64,000 nt of DNA. Source: Iodobacter sp. BJB302. GTDB lineage: Bacteria; Pseudomonadota; Gammaproteobacteria; Burkholderiales; Chitinibacteraceae. Each line of letters starts with the position of its first letter. Position 1 is the first letter of the stretch. This document shows, piece after piece, positions 33,323 to 43,148 of the stretch. The stretch is taken from the NCBI RefSeq assembly GCF_002735645.1, contig NZ_PDZG01000010.1:1-64000 (forward strand). Reading direction: 5' to 3'. The translations under genes and the position numbers were made by a program. The notes under the pieces were generated by a model. It searched no databases. It was not told the DNA's origin and worked only from the letters and a program-made list of their open reading frames with translations.

Positions 33323-35431
33323 TCAGTATTTATCACGGAAAATAAAGCTATTGCCGTCGCCTAACAGAATCGACGCCGGGCCAGGCAGAGAAAAAATAGT
33401 GTTGATCGTGGTACTGCTGCTCCCGCCCACCAGCGGGTAGTCGTAATAAACATTGCCCAGCAGCTTTTTCTCAGCAAAATCAGCGAGGCTGTGGCCGGAG
33501 AGTTTGGGTGTAGGAGTCGGAAACAGTACGGGGCCAAGCGTGATCACGCCACCCGTTGCCGTAAAAGTCTTCACGCCAGGCGTTGAGCTGTTATCAGAAA
33601 GAAGCAGCGTGCCATCGGGCAATTTAGTGATATTGCTTGCTGATGCCGTGGGGTTCACCGCATCACTTACCGTGACAGTGGCACCGGATATGCTGACATG
33701 CCGCAGCTTGGCTTGAGCCAGTGCAAAGCTGGTGGGGGTCAAACGAATTAAACGGTTTGCCGCGTGATAATTCTCTGGGTATGGGACAGAGGGTGGCGGT
33801 ACTGGCAAGGAGCCGGTGTTTTCTGCAACGGAAACAGCGGTACCCAACGCCACCGCCGTGCCAGTCACAGTGGCCACGGCTAATTTATACGAAGTAGGCG
33901 CGGCGGTATCGTAGCCCCACACCAGTGCCGTATTTGCTGTAATTCCGCCAATGAGGACTTGATTAGTACACCCCGCCAGAGCGGTGACTGTTGCACCCAT
34001 TGTCACCGTCACACCGCTCACAGACAGTGCCCACACCCCTTGATCTGTGCCAAATATGGCCGATGTCGGGCTAAAAATGACCAGCCTATGCTGACTATTA
34101 CCCGATGGGTAAGAGGTTTGCGCTGCAGCATTTACCGTGATCGTATTGCCAGAAACAGACAGCGTGCGGGCTTTAACTACTGCGTTCCCCAGGCCCGTAA
34201 TTAAAAATGTAGCGCCGGACAATAGCCCGGCGGCACGATAATATTCAGCGCCAACCACGCCCACTGTGGCGATCGCTCCGATTGTGAGCGTTAGCCCTGT
34301 CAGCGTCACCACCACCGAATGAATAGAGCCAATAAACAAAAACCGTGTGGCATCCAGCTGAAACAAACCCACAATGAGCTGCGGCCTGGCGTTGGCTTCA
34401 TCCTGGATTTGCGACACTTTAAGCGCGGTACCCAGCGTTTTGGTATCTGCCGCATAGGCCTGCATCAGCATCCCATCCGAAACCATGGTCAGCAGCACAG
34501 AAACATTACCCATCACAATGGCCCCGCAGGCCGCACCAAAGCCGCTGTCTGCAGACACATAACCCAAATACGTGCGGCGGCCGTACGTAACCCCGTTCCA
34601 AATTCCCTGTGGAATGGCGTTATTCACCAAACGGCAGTAGTTCAGCGCAACGTTGTTATAAGTGACGGGGAAATTAACCTGCACGCCGTCCACAGACTCA
34701 ACCGTTGGCGTGCCGCCGATCTGTGCAATGGCCATCACCAATTTATTGGGGGTAGCTGTGCGTGAATCCAGCGTGATTTTATTGAGGCCCAGCATGCTGT
34801 AAATCCGCAGCTCGCCCTCAGCTGGCAAGCGAGGTGTGGCATCGGCAGTAAGCCACATGTCCGTCGCCTCAATCACTTCAGACTTTTGCCGGTAGCGCTG
34901 ATCGCCCTCTGGCTGAGTTAAATATTGCGAGTGAGGATCTGGCTTTAGCTCATGGGCATTGATCGCGTTGATGAGTGATTGCGCCGTGACCACCGCCACG
35001 CTGGGGTCGATCGTCAGCTGCACTACTGATGCATTGCCAAGCTGAATAATCATCCGCAGCAGCATATCTCGCGCCGAACCTTGCGCGAGCAGCGGCTTGT
35101 ACGTGTCAGGGAAATTGCCCACGGCCAGCAGCTTATTACCTGCGGCATTGCCACCAATCAAACCAACTTCACGAATCGTCCAGCCGCCCACAGTAGTCGG
35201 CACCACCGCTTCAATCACCAGCCAGTTAGGGTTTTCAGCGTCGGGCGTGACAGAGGTAATCGCCACCCGATGCACTTCATGGGTTAGCGCCGTCATGGAT
35301 TCAACCGGCGTGATCGCTGCGCCATTGCCATCGCCCAGAGCCAGATGCGTAAATGGCACCAGCGTGCCCGTGGCTTGCGCCGAAATCATTTCCGCTGCGC
35401 CCAGCGCGGTCAGTAGCGTGTTGTAGCTCAT
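33323..35431 (-). CDS. Phage tail fibre protein (P2 H-like N-terminus)
   Basis: The 702-residue protein begins with the P2-H/DUF3751-type attachment domain (residues 1-150: FTHLALGDGNGAAITP, GGWTIREVGLIGG, KPLLAQGSARDML). The distal part (about 230-690) is beta-rich and carries four or five copies of a loose motif LSVSGxTxTVxA spaced about 50-65 residues, resembling propeller blades. It should bind the host receptor. It overlaps the gpI gene by four bases. Confidence 0.85.
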   Translation of the reverse strand: MSYNTLLTALGAAEMISAQATGTLVPFTHLALGDGNGAAITPVESMTALTHEVHRVAITSVTPDAENPNWLVIEAVVPTTVGGWTIREVGLIGGNAAGNKLLAVGNFPDTYKPLLAQGSARDMLLRMIIQLGNASVVQLTIDPSVAVVTAQSLINAINAHELKPDPHSQYLTQPEGDQRYRQKSEVIEATDMWLTADATPRLPAEGELRIYSMLGLNKITLDSRTATPNKLVMAIAQIGGTPTVESVDGVQVNFPVTYNNVALNYCRLVNNAIPQGIWNGVTYGRRTYLGYVSADSGFGAACGAIVMGNVSVLLTMVSDGMLMQAYAADTKTLGTALKVSQIQDEANARPQLIVGLFQLDATRFLFIGSIHSVVVTLTGLTLTIGAIATVGVVGAEYYRAAGLLSGATFLITGLGNAVVKARTLSVSGNTITVNAAAQTSYPSGNSQHRLVIFSPTSAIFGTDQGVWALSVSGVTVTMGATVTALAGCTNQVLIGGITANTALVWGYDTAAPTSYKLAVATVTGTAVALGTAVSVAENTGSLPVPPPSVPYPENYHAANRLIRLTPTSFALAQAKLRHVSISGATVTVSDAVNPTASASNITKLPDGTLLLSDNSSTPGVKTFTATGGVITLGPVLFPTPTPKLSGHSLADFAEKKLLGNVYYDYPLVGGSSSTTINTIFSLPGPASILLGDGNSFIFRDKY

Positions 35432-36060
35432 GACATCCTCGGATAAATAGTGGTTATTTCAGAAACATGCATGCCAATGCCGATACAGCGCATCGCGGTG
35501 GCGATTGGGAATTCGGTATTTTTATACGGCTGGACTGTCACGATATCGCCAGAGAACAGCAGGCAGGCAGCGTGAATCATCTCGACAGAGCCAACAGATA
35601 CCTGCAGCCGCCGCAGATGGGAGCGTTGCGGTTTGTACATCTCAATCATCTGCGTGATTTGCTGATCGACCGCTTCAGTGAGCGGGCGATCGATGACGCT
35701 GATTTCCAGATCAAACTCGGCCCAGTGGGCACCGGCGGGGTGCTCAATCAGCGTGAAATGCTCCAGCCCCACAGTCGTCAGCGCCTGCTTGACGGCCCAG
35801 GGCGTGCCTTTGTAGCGATGTAATTCGATAGCGGATTTAATCAGTGCTCTGCGTGCTTCATCATCAGCCGCTGCGCCCCAGCCGTGGTGCCCCATAACGT
35901 GGAATTGATCGGCCAAAAACGGCAGCACTGATGGCTCGGCCAGATCAACCAAATTAACTAAAACACGGGAAATATCGAGGCCAGTCAGCCGCTCAGAGAG
36001 CTGGGCCAGCGGGCCAAAACGCGGATCGAGCGCCAGGACTGGCGGAGTTGCATTAGCCAT
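35428..36060 (-). CDS. Phage tail protein I (P2 gpI-like baseplate protein)
   Basis: A 210-residue baseplate wedge protein with the gpI pattern LPFLADQFHVMGHHGWGAAADD and KGTPWAVKQAL. It follows gpJ and precedes the fibre gene, the same order as in P2 (W-J-I-H). Overlaps gpJ by eight bases. Confidence 0.92.
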   Translation of the reverse strand: MANATPPVLALDPRFGPLAQLSERLTGLDISRVLVNLVDLAEPSVLPFLADQFHVMGHHGWGAAADDEARRALIKSAIELHRYKGTPWAVKQALTTVGLEHFTLIEHPAGAHWAEFDLEISVIDRPLTEAVDQQITQMIEMYKPQRSHLRRLQVSVGSVEMIHAACLLFSGDIVTVQPYKNTEFPIATAMRCIGIGMHVSEITTIYPRMS

Positions 36061-37156
36061 CGCTCACCCCCGCCAGCACTACGCTGATGCTGGTGCAATG
36101 CGCCCACTCGGCCTCACCCACTGACAACAGCGCAGCAGGCGCAAGCAAAGTCACTTGATAAACACCAGAAACAGATAAAACGCCCACAATTTGGGTCGGC
36201 ACAATATCCCGGCCCAGTGCTGCAGACTGCGTGGCCACAAACAGTGCCGCTTGTTTTTGCGCGGCCGCCAATGTGGCCACTGCATCTGCATAGCTATATA
36301 GAGTCAGCTGAGCAGAGAGCGTGTACGTGCGCTCAACGGGTGAAAGCGTTTGCACTGAATCGGAGAGCGGCCGCACCTTCTCATTCGAGCATTTGCCCGT
36401 TACAGCAGCCAGAATGGCCGCAGAGGGCTGGCCAGATTTGAGTAATGGATACAAGCGGATTTCACCCGGAATGGGTGAAGTGACGGCGACCTCAACAATA
36501 TCCTGGTGCGCCCGCATCGCATGCTGGCGGTACGCCAACTTGCTGCCCGCAACACTAAATACTTCCGGGGCCAACTTAATACTTTCGCGCAGACGATCAT
36601 CGCTCTCGATTTCTGCGCCGCCCGAAGTCACCACCAAATTGGCCACACTGCTGACCGCTACACCAATAGGGTCAAGCAGCACATTTACTTGCCCTGCTAA
36701 GTACCCATTTCCTCCTGTGCCCAATTCAACAGCGGCCACAGCAAGATCGGCATAGGTACTGGCCAGCGGCAGCATCACCTCACTGAGTGAATAAAACTGC
36801 AGTCCTGCAGCGGTTTGCACCCGCGTTTCAGCGGGGATCAGCAACACAGCAGCCAAAGGCGCGGCAAAAGTGATTCTTACGATGGTTTGGGCAGGCTGAG
36901 CAGGCAACCGGCTTACCCCCACCAGTTCCCCCAAATAATCCAGCATCGGGCCACGGGCAAACGCCACCAGATTTTGCCGAGCCGCATCATTGATCGAACT
37001 ACGTAATAGAGTTTCACGGTATGCAATCAAATCAATAAACAGCCGCTCCACCTGCCCAGGGAAAAGCGTTTTACCCGTCATCGCTTCATAAGCAGCAATC
37101 AACTCAGCCGTAATGGCCTGGCTGTCATCGTCGATTACTTTGGGCAGGCTTGTCAT
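36053..37156 (-). CDS. Baseplate assembly protein J
   Basis: A 367-residue gpJ-like protein: FARGPMLDYLGELVGVSRLPAQPA near the start and GGAEIESDDRLRESIKLAPEVFSVAGSK in the middle are typical. It forms the baseplate periphery with gpI and gpW. Four-base overlap with gpW. Confidence 0.94.
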   Translation of the reverse strand: MTSLPKVIDDDSQAITAELIAAYEAMTGKTLFPGQVERLFIDLIAYRETLLRSSINDAARQNLVAFARGPMLDYLGELVGVSRLPAQPAQTIVRITFAAPLAAVLLIPAETRVQTAAGLQFYSLSEVMLPLASTYADLAVAAVELGTGGNGYLAGQVNVLLDPIGVAVSSVANLVVTSGGAEIESDDRLRESIKLAPEVFSVAGSKLAYRQHAMRAHQDIVEVAVTSPIPGEIRLYPLLKSGQPSAAILAAVTGKCSNEKVRPLSDSVQTLSPVERTYTLSAQLTLYSYADAVATLAAAQKQAALFVATQSAALGRDIVPTQIVGVLSVSGVYQVTLLAPAALLSVGEAEWAHCTSISVVLAGVSDG

Positions 37157-37509
37157 AGAGATACCGCCGTTTGATCAGTAAACCCATCGGGCAAACGCCA
37201 GAACACTTTGATCATTGCCTGCCCAGGCTCGCCCAGCTCAAACGACACACGCTCAACAGAAACGCGAGGTTCCCAGCGGGCAATGGCTTCCACGCTTTCA
37301 CGTACTACATGCGGGCGGGCGCGATGGATGGGGTAATCGATATAGTCATGGAGTTTGCTGCCGAATTCTGGCCGCAATGGGTCTGCTCCCTGCGGGGTAC
37401 GCAGAATGATCGCAATGGCTTGATGGATATCGTCGATATTTTCAACGATGCCATCACCGCCTAAAGCGGTCTGCCAGTGCTGGGAGGAGATGTCTTTGAG
37501 CTGAGTCAT
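37153..37509 (-). CDS. Baseplate protein W (GPW/gp25 family)
   Basis: A 118-residue protein with the GPW/gp25 signature NIDDIHQAIAIILRTPQGADP and RPEFGSKLHDYID. Its ATG lies in the arm of a 23-base palindrome (37507-37529) that may affect its translation. Confidence 0.94.
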   Translation of the reverse strand: MTQLKDISSQHWQTALGGDGIVENIDDIHQAIAIILRTPQGADPLRPEFGSKLHDYIDYPIHRARPHVVRESVEAIARWEPRVSVERVSFELGEPGQAMIKVFWRLPDGFTDQTAVSL

Positions 37510-37558
37510 AGCGCCATGATGGCGCTATGCAGGGGGAAGGGATATTAAAGCGGTTTAA
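37507..37558 (-). promoter_or_regulatory. Late-region element A: palindrome plus TTAAAGCGGTTTAA
   Basis: CATAGCGCCAT (37507-37517) and ATGGCGCTATG (37519-37529) form a perfect palindrome overlapping the gpW start. The core TTAAAGCGGTTTAA (37545-37558) resembles cores found before other late gene blocks (43422, 51355, 58342). Function unknown. Confidence 0.45.
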
Positions 37559-37561
37559 GGT

Positions 37562-38167
37562 TTACGTATGGGAATGGTGATTGGAATTACCCGCCACATC
37601 AATAATAGAGCCAGTGGCATGAACATCTCCATCCACGTCAACACGGCCAGTAAATTTAGAACCGTCACCACCGCCGCCTTCCAGCCCACCGAGATAAGTG
37701 AGTAAGCCATTCACTTTTAGTTTTCCGGTAAATTCTGCATCTGGCGAGTCGATTGTCACTTTGCTATCGGCCTTTAATACGATGGTCGTGCTGGCTTCCA
37801 CAATGACTTTTGATACGCCGGTAACGCTCAGCGTGTGGGTGGCTCGGTCGTATTCAAGCATGGCCCCGTCTTTAAACCTGATACCGAATTTATTCGGGTC
37901 GGTCACTGGCGGGGTATCCGCATCAGAAAAAATCGCCCCGATAATCACCCCGTCTTCGCCCTGAGCATCAAGCAGCAGCGCCACATGCTCGCCGGAGTCA
38001 TACGTCCAGTAGCATTCATCATCTTGGGTTTTTGGATATGCGATCGGCAGCCACATCGTGCGCAGATTGTCGGTATCCGGCAGGCTAACCCGCGCAAATC
38101 CTGGCTTGCTGGCGAGTACAACGCCAAACTTAAGGGTGACGCCGCTTTCCTCAAAGGTCTCATCCAT
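37562..38167 (-). CDS. Baseplate assembly protein V (spike)
   Basis: A 201-residue gpV-like protein: an N-terminal OB-fold (RVSLPDTDNLRTMWLPIAYP, DSGEHVALLLDAQGEDGVIIG) then a beta-helical spike (about 100-190) and a His-rich end NSNHHSHT, which in related spikes binds iron at the tip. It overlaps the gpD gene by eight bases. Confidence 0.92.
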   Translation of the reverse strand: MDETFEESGVTLKFGVVLASKPGFARVSLPDTDNLRTMWLPIAYPKTQDDECYWTYDSGEHVALLLDAQGEDGVIIGAIFSDADTPPVTDPNKFGIRFKDGAMLEYDRATHTLSVTGVSKVIVEASTTIVLKADSKVTIDSPDAEFTGKLKVNGLLTYLGGLEGGGGDGSKFTGRVDVDGDVHATGSIIDVAGNSNHHSHT

Positions 38168-39293
38168 GTTTTTTAGCCTTTACTGTCGAGTAATCCATCA
38201 CTTGTGCTTTGCCATTTTTCAAGCCATAGATGCCCAATCCGGGTGTTTTAGCCCCCTTGGCACCCTTTGATGATGCACCGCGTTTGACTTCCAATGCAGT
38301 GGTGTAGCCTTCGCCCCGGCTGATGCTGTGAACGGCTTTGCTGATGGTGTAAATCCCGGATAGCTGGCCGAACCCCGCCAGTTCAACAGTCACCCCAGCC
38401 GCCAGCCCCGGATCACCCGGCAAATTGATGTTGCCAGTGGTGCGTTCGATCAAGCGCTGATCCAAAGCGGCCTTGGCCTGTACCTCTGCAGATGCCGCTG
38501 TGGGGGCGCGGCGGGTGATTTTAACCGTGTCAGCGCTGCTGCTCTTGCCCGATGTGGATGCGCCAACCACCGCCGTTTCGCCATCTTTTGTCTCATAAAT
38601 TACCTGCTTTTTACTTTTGGCATTGTGGTGGGATACCTCCACGCCTGCAGGCACGTCAGACACTTTATCTGTGAAGCTCCAGCCCGATAAATCTTTGGGA
38701 GAGAAAGTGCGCACCGGCTTTTGCTGGTGCAGGTCGGCGCTTTTCCAGAACACCAGGCGGGTGGAGTTTTCAGTCACTTTAAAGGCGTAGCCATACTGCC
38801 GGGCGATTCGGTGTAAAAACGCGAGGTCGCCTTCTTTGTATTGCGTGGCCCTATCAATCTGCAGCGGTTCGATTTTGCCCACCAGCGTCATATTGTGAGC
38901 TTTAGCGATCTGTGCCGCGATATCGGCCAGCGTTGTAGCCTCATAATCTTTGCCCTTGCGGGTACGCAGTGCTTTTTGCGCTCCTGCAGCAAGAGCACGA
39001 ATTCGCACTACGGAGGGCGGGCCAGACAGCTCCAGCTCATCAATATCAAAGCGGCCTGCGCTGATCAGTGCCTGCTGCAGATAGCCAAATCGATAAGACA
39101 ACTCCGCCCCTTTTTCCGGGTACCAGCTGTTTAGCCAGCGGCCGTCTGTGTCTTCCAGTTCAATATCCAGCCCATCAGCCTCGCCGCTTAAATTATCGGT
39201 GTACGTGATGGAGGTCGCGTACTGGCTCAGCTCTCGCGTGATATTGCGGCCGTTATAGTTCAGCTCAAATGCAGGGGTGTTTAGCGTTTCCAC
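38160..39293 (-). CDS. Phage late control D protein (tail hub)
   Basis: A 377-residue gpD/gp27-like hub protein: ITYTDNLSGEADGLDIELEDTDGRW, FDIDELELSGPPSVVRIRA and KEGDLAFLHRIARQYGYAFKV are hallmark segments. It starts at GTG 39293 and overlaps gpX by 13 bases. Confidence 0.93.
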   Translation of the reverse strand: METLNTPAFELNYNGRNITRELSQYATSITYTDNLSGEADGLDIELEDTDGRWLNSWYPEKGAELSYRFGYLQQALISAGRFDIDELELSGPPSVVRIRALAAGAQKALRTRKGKDYEATTLADIAAQIAKAHNMTLVGKIEPLQIDRATQYKEGDLAFLHRIARQYGYAFKVTENSTRLVFWKSADLHQQKPVRTFSPKDLSGWSFTDKVSDVPAGVEVSHHNAKSKKQVIYETKDGETAVVGASTSGKSSSADTVKITRRAPTAASAEVQAKAALDQRLIERTTGNINLPGDPGLAAGVTVELAGFGQLSGIYTISKAVHSISRGEGYTTALEVKRGASSKGAKGAKTPGLGIYGLKNGKAQVMDYSTVKAKKHG

Positions 39294-39487
39294 GGCGGCA
39301 GATCCTCGGTTGAAACCTCTTCTTCAATAATCGGGATCAGTACGGTTTGCCCGCTGGGCAGCACTTCGCTAATGGCCATATGTGGGTTGGCATCAATCAG
39401 TAAGGGGATGCGCGATATATCGCGGTAGTAGCGCCAGGCTAATAAATCCCAGCGATCGCCGTCTGTGGTGATGTGGGTGAGGTTCAT
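39281..39487 (-). CDS. Tail protein X (P2 gpX-like)
   Basis: A 68-residue LysM-like protein (TDGDRWDLLAWRYYRD, IPLLIDANPHM, LPSGQTVLIP) matching P2 gpX, required for tail assembly. Four-base overlap with gpU. Confidence 0.92.
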   Translation of the reverse strand: MNLTHITTDGDRWDLLAWRYYRDISRIPLLIDANPHMAISEVLPSGQTVLIPIIEEEVSTEDLPPWKR

Positions 39488-40404
39488 CCTGCTACCTGCC
39501 TGGTCACCGCAGCCGCAGTCATCCGGGCCAGCGGCAGAGTTGCGCCCCGGATCTCGCTATCTACCCGCTGAATGGCCCCGTTTGCAGAGGTTAAAACGGA
39601 GAGCAAATTACCCGCATTTGCGCTGGCCATATTCTGCGTGATGCTGCTCATCTCGCCGCGTACCCGCAGTACGCGCTGCACGGTTTGCGCAGCATCGCTG
39701 GCCACAATGGCAATATTTTTTAGCCCGCCCATTTGTTCCGCTACGGCCCCCAGCCCCGGCAAAGCACCACCTACCGTGGCGCTCACCCCTGGCAAACGCG
39801 CCAGCGCAGAGACAGGATCTGATTTAGCCAATTGGCGCACTGCAGCGACGGCCGTCAGTGCCTGGCTGGCTGTATTCAATGCACCTTTTGCCATTGAGAT
39901 GGCTTGTGATAATGGGCTAACTGCAGGAATAGCAGCCACTACGCCAGGCTCTGCTAATTTATTGAGCTGGGCCTGCAGCGGCAGCGGGCTGCTGCCGCTG
40001 ACAATGGCCAGCGGGCGGGGCTTGGCATCTTCGCCGGTATATTCACGCAGGGATAATTGGGCCTCCAGCGCGATCATGCTGCCCGATTTGTCGGTCTGGC
40101 GGCCTGTGGCCGTGGCATCAGTAATCACAAAGCGGCCTTTGTAATCACCATTGCCCAGCACAAATGACATCGGCTCATGCGCGGTGATCGCCTTACGCAG
40201 GCGCAGCAGCTCGGCCTCTGGCTTGCAATAACTGGCATGAAAAACCAGATCAATTTTGATCTCGTCCAGCTTATCGCCTACATGCTGCAGCCGTGGCTTG
40301 CGGCCAATCAGTGCGTGCTCGGCATAGTCTGCGCCGTAGCTGATTTCCAACCCGTCAAAATAGGTAATCAGATCGAATTCCACCTCGCCGAGAATCGCAA
40401 ACAT
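39484..40404 (-). CDS. P2 gpU-like tail protein with C-terminal extension
   Basis: Residues 1-150 match gpU (FAILGEVEFDLITYFDGLE, PRLQHVGDKLDEIKIDLVFHA, FVLGNGDYKGRFVITD). The following 150 residues are Ala-rich helical sequence not found in P2 gpU; similar longer forms are known in Mu/BcepMu-type tails. The start overlaps the tape-measure stop by one base. Confidence 0.88.
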   Translation of the reverse strand: MFAILGEVEFDLITYFDGLEISYGADYAEHALIGRKPRLQHVGDKLDEIKIDLVFHASYCKPEAELLRLRKAITAHEPMSFVLGNGDYKGRFVITDATATGRQTDKSGSMIALEAQLSLREYTGEDAKPRPLAIVSGSSPLPLQAQLNKLAEPGVVAAIPAVSPLSQAISMAKGALNTASQALTAVAAVRQLAKSDPVSALARLPGVSATVGGALPGLGAVAEQMGGLKNIAIVASDAAQTVQRVLRVRGEMSSITQNMASANAGNLLSVLTSANGAIQRVDSEIRGATLPLARMTAAAVTRQVAG

Positions 40405-42938
40405 TAAGCGTTCCCCTCATAGCTGCCACGTTTCCTATTGGCCTCGTACCGCTTCATCATCCTTTCAAACTCTGGATAAGAGGCTTGCAACGCTTGGTTT
40501 ACCTGGCCTTGCACTGCAGCAGGATCACCGCCTTGCACTGTGATTTGCGGGGAAAAGTGAACGGTCATACCCCCAGATGCATTTGGCCCTTGTTCATTGC
40601 CAGATGCACGAGGCACCACACTAGCCACACGGTTGGCCACATCCACAAAAGGCGCTGCTAATTCTGGCTTACCCCATGCCGTGGCGCTGGCCTGAGCCAT
40701 TGTGGCCACGGCGCGAGTGGCCAGTGCAGCAGAGCGGCCAATACCCAACGCAGCACCCTGGGCGATATTGTCGCCAAAACCCAGAAAAACCCGTGATGGA
40801 GACTGGATGCCCAGGGTGTCGGCAAACCAGCCTTTTAAATTCTGGCCGAATTCCACGATCGTATCTTTTGCCGCACTGAATTTAGATTTAATACCATTAA
40901 TGAGTCCATCAATAATATGTGACCCAAAATTGGTAAACTCGGCAGTAATCCCCTTCATCCATTCCCAGCTGCTCGTAAAAATCCCTTTTACACCGGCCCA
41001 AAGATTGGCAAACCACGGTTTAATCTTGTCCCAATAGCGGTAGATTAAATATGCACCAACAGCAATGGCCGTAATCGCCAGCCCGATTGGGTTCAGCATT
41101 AAAGCCCGCCCCAGCCACAGCACAGCACGGCCTGCCATCATGATGCCGCTCACTAATCGCCCGGCTAAAACACCGGCAAGCGATCGGGCCATACCCACGA
41201 AGCGTAAGAAAAAAGGGCCAATTCGGGTAAATGCAGAAGCGATCCAGCTACCCATTCTGCCCAAAGTGGCCACAAACGCATTGGCCCGCGCCGCGCCCAT
41301 GCCGAACATTTGGAAAAAGCTGGAAAGGCGCGAGCCGCCGCTAAGCAGTAAAGCGCGAAGGAGTGTCCATTTAGAAGCCAATGTATGCCAAACCGTCCCC
41401 AGTGCATTGAAGGGAGACAGCAGCAAGTTGATGCCGTATTTCAGGCCAATGATAGCCAGCTTCCCAGCCAGCAAAGCACCAACCAAACCAATTGCGCCTT
41501 TGATGATGCCAGGGTGTGTCTTGGCCCATTCGCCAAACGCTTTAATCGTGGGTTTAATATCATTCAATAACTCGGTCAGCGGAGGTAAAAGCACATTCCC
41601 GATCGTTAAACCGATATCAGTTAAACCAATTTTGAAAGCCCTGAATTGCTCCGTCGCCGTTTCCATCCGCTTTGTATAATCCACACCCAGCAGATCTTTC
41701 CCCTCCGCTTTGATAGAGCCTTGCTTGATGTCCTTCATCTCGCCCTGGTTGGCGATCGCAGGACGAATAAATGCCATTGCCTGCATATCCTGAAACAACT
41801 CACCCAGTTTATAGGCCTCTGACAGGCGATCGAGAGCAGCTTTGCGCTCGGCATCGTCTTTAATGCCCAGCGCTTTTTGTAGCTCCCCCGTTGCCTTTGG
41901 CCCTTTGGTTTGCATGTACTGCGTAATTAACTCCAGCATGGATTGCACCGGGGTTAATCCAGCGGCCCGCAAGTTAGTCATGCTGCTTTTTAAATTAATC
42001 CCAGCTTTTTCAAAATCTTTTAGCGTATCCGGGGAAGTAATCTTCTGCAGAAAGTTGCGGAAGTTATTTGCTGCTTCGTCATTGGTTCCAGCCCCCTTGC
42101 GGGCGATTTGCAATGACGCGCCGATTTCAGCCACGGCTTCTTTGCCCGTCACTCCCAGCGCTTCAAATGAAGGGGTGAGTGCTGGCAACCATTTGGCCAT
42201 ATCGCGGATCTCAAACTGGCCGCGCTTACCGGCATAGGCCAGCATATTCAACGCGCCCTCAAACCCCGCTTCGCCTACTTTTAAATTGTCTTTCAGCGCC
42301 AGCGCTACACGCCCCAAGTCATCCATGCTGGCCCGCGTGGCTGTGGCCGCTTTTGCCATCACCGGCGCATAGACTTCTAATGATTTAGCGCTCTGAATGC
42401 CACCTGCCACCAACACACCCATGCCCCGGCCAATCTCATCCTGAAACTGATTCCACTGTCCGGCGGCCACTCGCACGGTATTGCCAAGCTGGGCCTCTTC
42501 TTTCTTGCTGAATTCGCCGGTAATGGCGATATCGCGCATCTGGTCCTGAAAATTTGCCGCAACTTTCACAGATTTAGCCACCGGCATACCAATGGCCACG
42601 GCTGTGCCGACCGTCTCCATCGCTTGGCCACGCAGCTCAGAGCGCTGTTCAGTCAGCGCCGCACCCCGCGCCATACTGGCTGCCAGCCGCTCTTGCCGGA
42701 TGCGCAACTGCTCTAATGTTTGGCCGAGGCGCTCATACTGGCGGCGCAAAGCGTCTACGTTGCGGGCTGGATGGCTGGCGGCACGGGCCATGGCCTCACC
42801 CAGGCGGGCATGCCGTGCGCGGAGTTGATCGGCCACTTGCCCCATCTGGCCAAGCGTGCCCCGCGCACCAGCAAATGCTGAGGAAAATGATCCCGCCAGC
42901 GCTGCCCCAATCCTGATGCCAATCGATAAATCTGCCAT
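40404..42938 (-). CDS. Tail tape measure protein
   Basis: The 844-residue protein sets tail length. N-terminal coiled coil (about 1-110), a TP901-type tape core (GMGVLVAGGIQSAKSLEVYAP, VTGKEAVAEIGASLQIARKGAG), a hydrophobic central region (about 480-670) and a C-terminal part with SHIIDGLINGIKSKFSAAKD. It precedes gpU and follows the chaperone genes, as expected. Confidence 0.93.
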   Translation of the reverse strand: MADLSIGIRIGAALAGSFSSAFAGARGTLGQMGQVADQLRARHARLGEAMARAASHPARNVDALRRQYERLGQTLEQLRIRQERLAASMARGAALTEQRSELRGQAMETVGTAVAIGMPVAKSVKVAANFQDQMRDIAITGEFSKKEEAQLGNTVRVAAGQWNQFQDEIGRGMGVLVAGGIQSAKSLEVYAPVMAKAATATRASMDDLGRVALALKDNLKVGEAGFEGALNMLAYAGKRGQFEIRDMAKWLPALTPSFEALGVTGKEAVAEIGASLQIARKGAGTNDEAANNFRNFLQKITSPDTLKDFEKAGINLKSSMTNLRAAGLTPVQSMLELITQYMQTKGPKATGELQKALGIKDDAERKAALDRLSEAYKLGELFQDMQAMAFIRPAIANQGEMKDIKQGSIKAEGKDLLGVDYTKRMETATEQFRAFKIGLTDIGLTIGNVLLPPLTELLNDIKPTIKAFGEWAKTHPGIIKGAIGLVGALLAGKLAIIGLKYGINLLLSPFNALGTVWHTLASKWTLLRALLLSGGSRLSSFFQMFGMGAARANAFVATLGRMGSWIASAFTRIGPFFLRFVGMARSLAGVLAGRLVSGIMMAGRAVLWLGRALMLNPIGLAITAIAVGAYLIYRYWDKIKPWFANLWAGVKGIFTSSWEWMKGITAEFTNFGSHIIDGLINGIKSKFSAAKDTIVEFGQNLKGWFADTLGIQSPSRVFLGFGDNIAQGAALGIGRSAALATRAVATMAQASATAWGKPELAAPFVDVANRVASVVPRASGNEQGPNASGGMTVHFSPQITVQGGDPAAVQGQVNQALQASYPEFERMMKRYEANRKRGSYEGNA

Positions 42939-42950
42939 GCCGCCACCCGC

Positions 42951-43148
42951 TTAGTTTTGACTACGGCGCTTTATTTCACGCTCTGCAGCCTCAACCCAGA
43001 AAAAATAATCATCCATTTCCAGTGCGTCAATTTCAGACGGCTGTAGCCGTAGTACCAGCAGCAGGATCTCGTCCAGCGGCCTGAGTGATTTCTCCGCCAC
43101 TCGCCATGGACTGAAAGGCATCGGAAAGCACCTTGCTGTCCGCCACAT
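42951..43148 (-). CDS. GpE-like frameshift extension of the tail chaperone
   Basis: The frame carries the GpE motif QPSEIDALEMDDYFFWVEAAEREIKRR, which in P2 and Mu is made as a frameshift extension of the preceding chaperone. Here it overlaps the end of the 43033-43335 gene in the frame reached by a -2 (or +1) shift; Mu is known to use a -2 shift. The open frame's own ATG at 43148 lies inside the first gene without a ribosome site, so independent start is unlikely. The exact slippery site was not found. Confidence 0.72.
   Translation of the reverse strand: MWRTARCFPMPFSPWRVAEKSLRPLDEILLLVLRLQPSEIDALEMDDYFFWVEAAEREIKRRSQN

Noticed and set aside
41065-41679. Plus-strand frame of 204 codons
   Set aside because: Shadow of the tape measure gene; low-complexity Pro/Ala/Lys content and no upstream signals.
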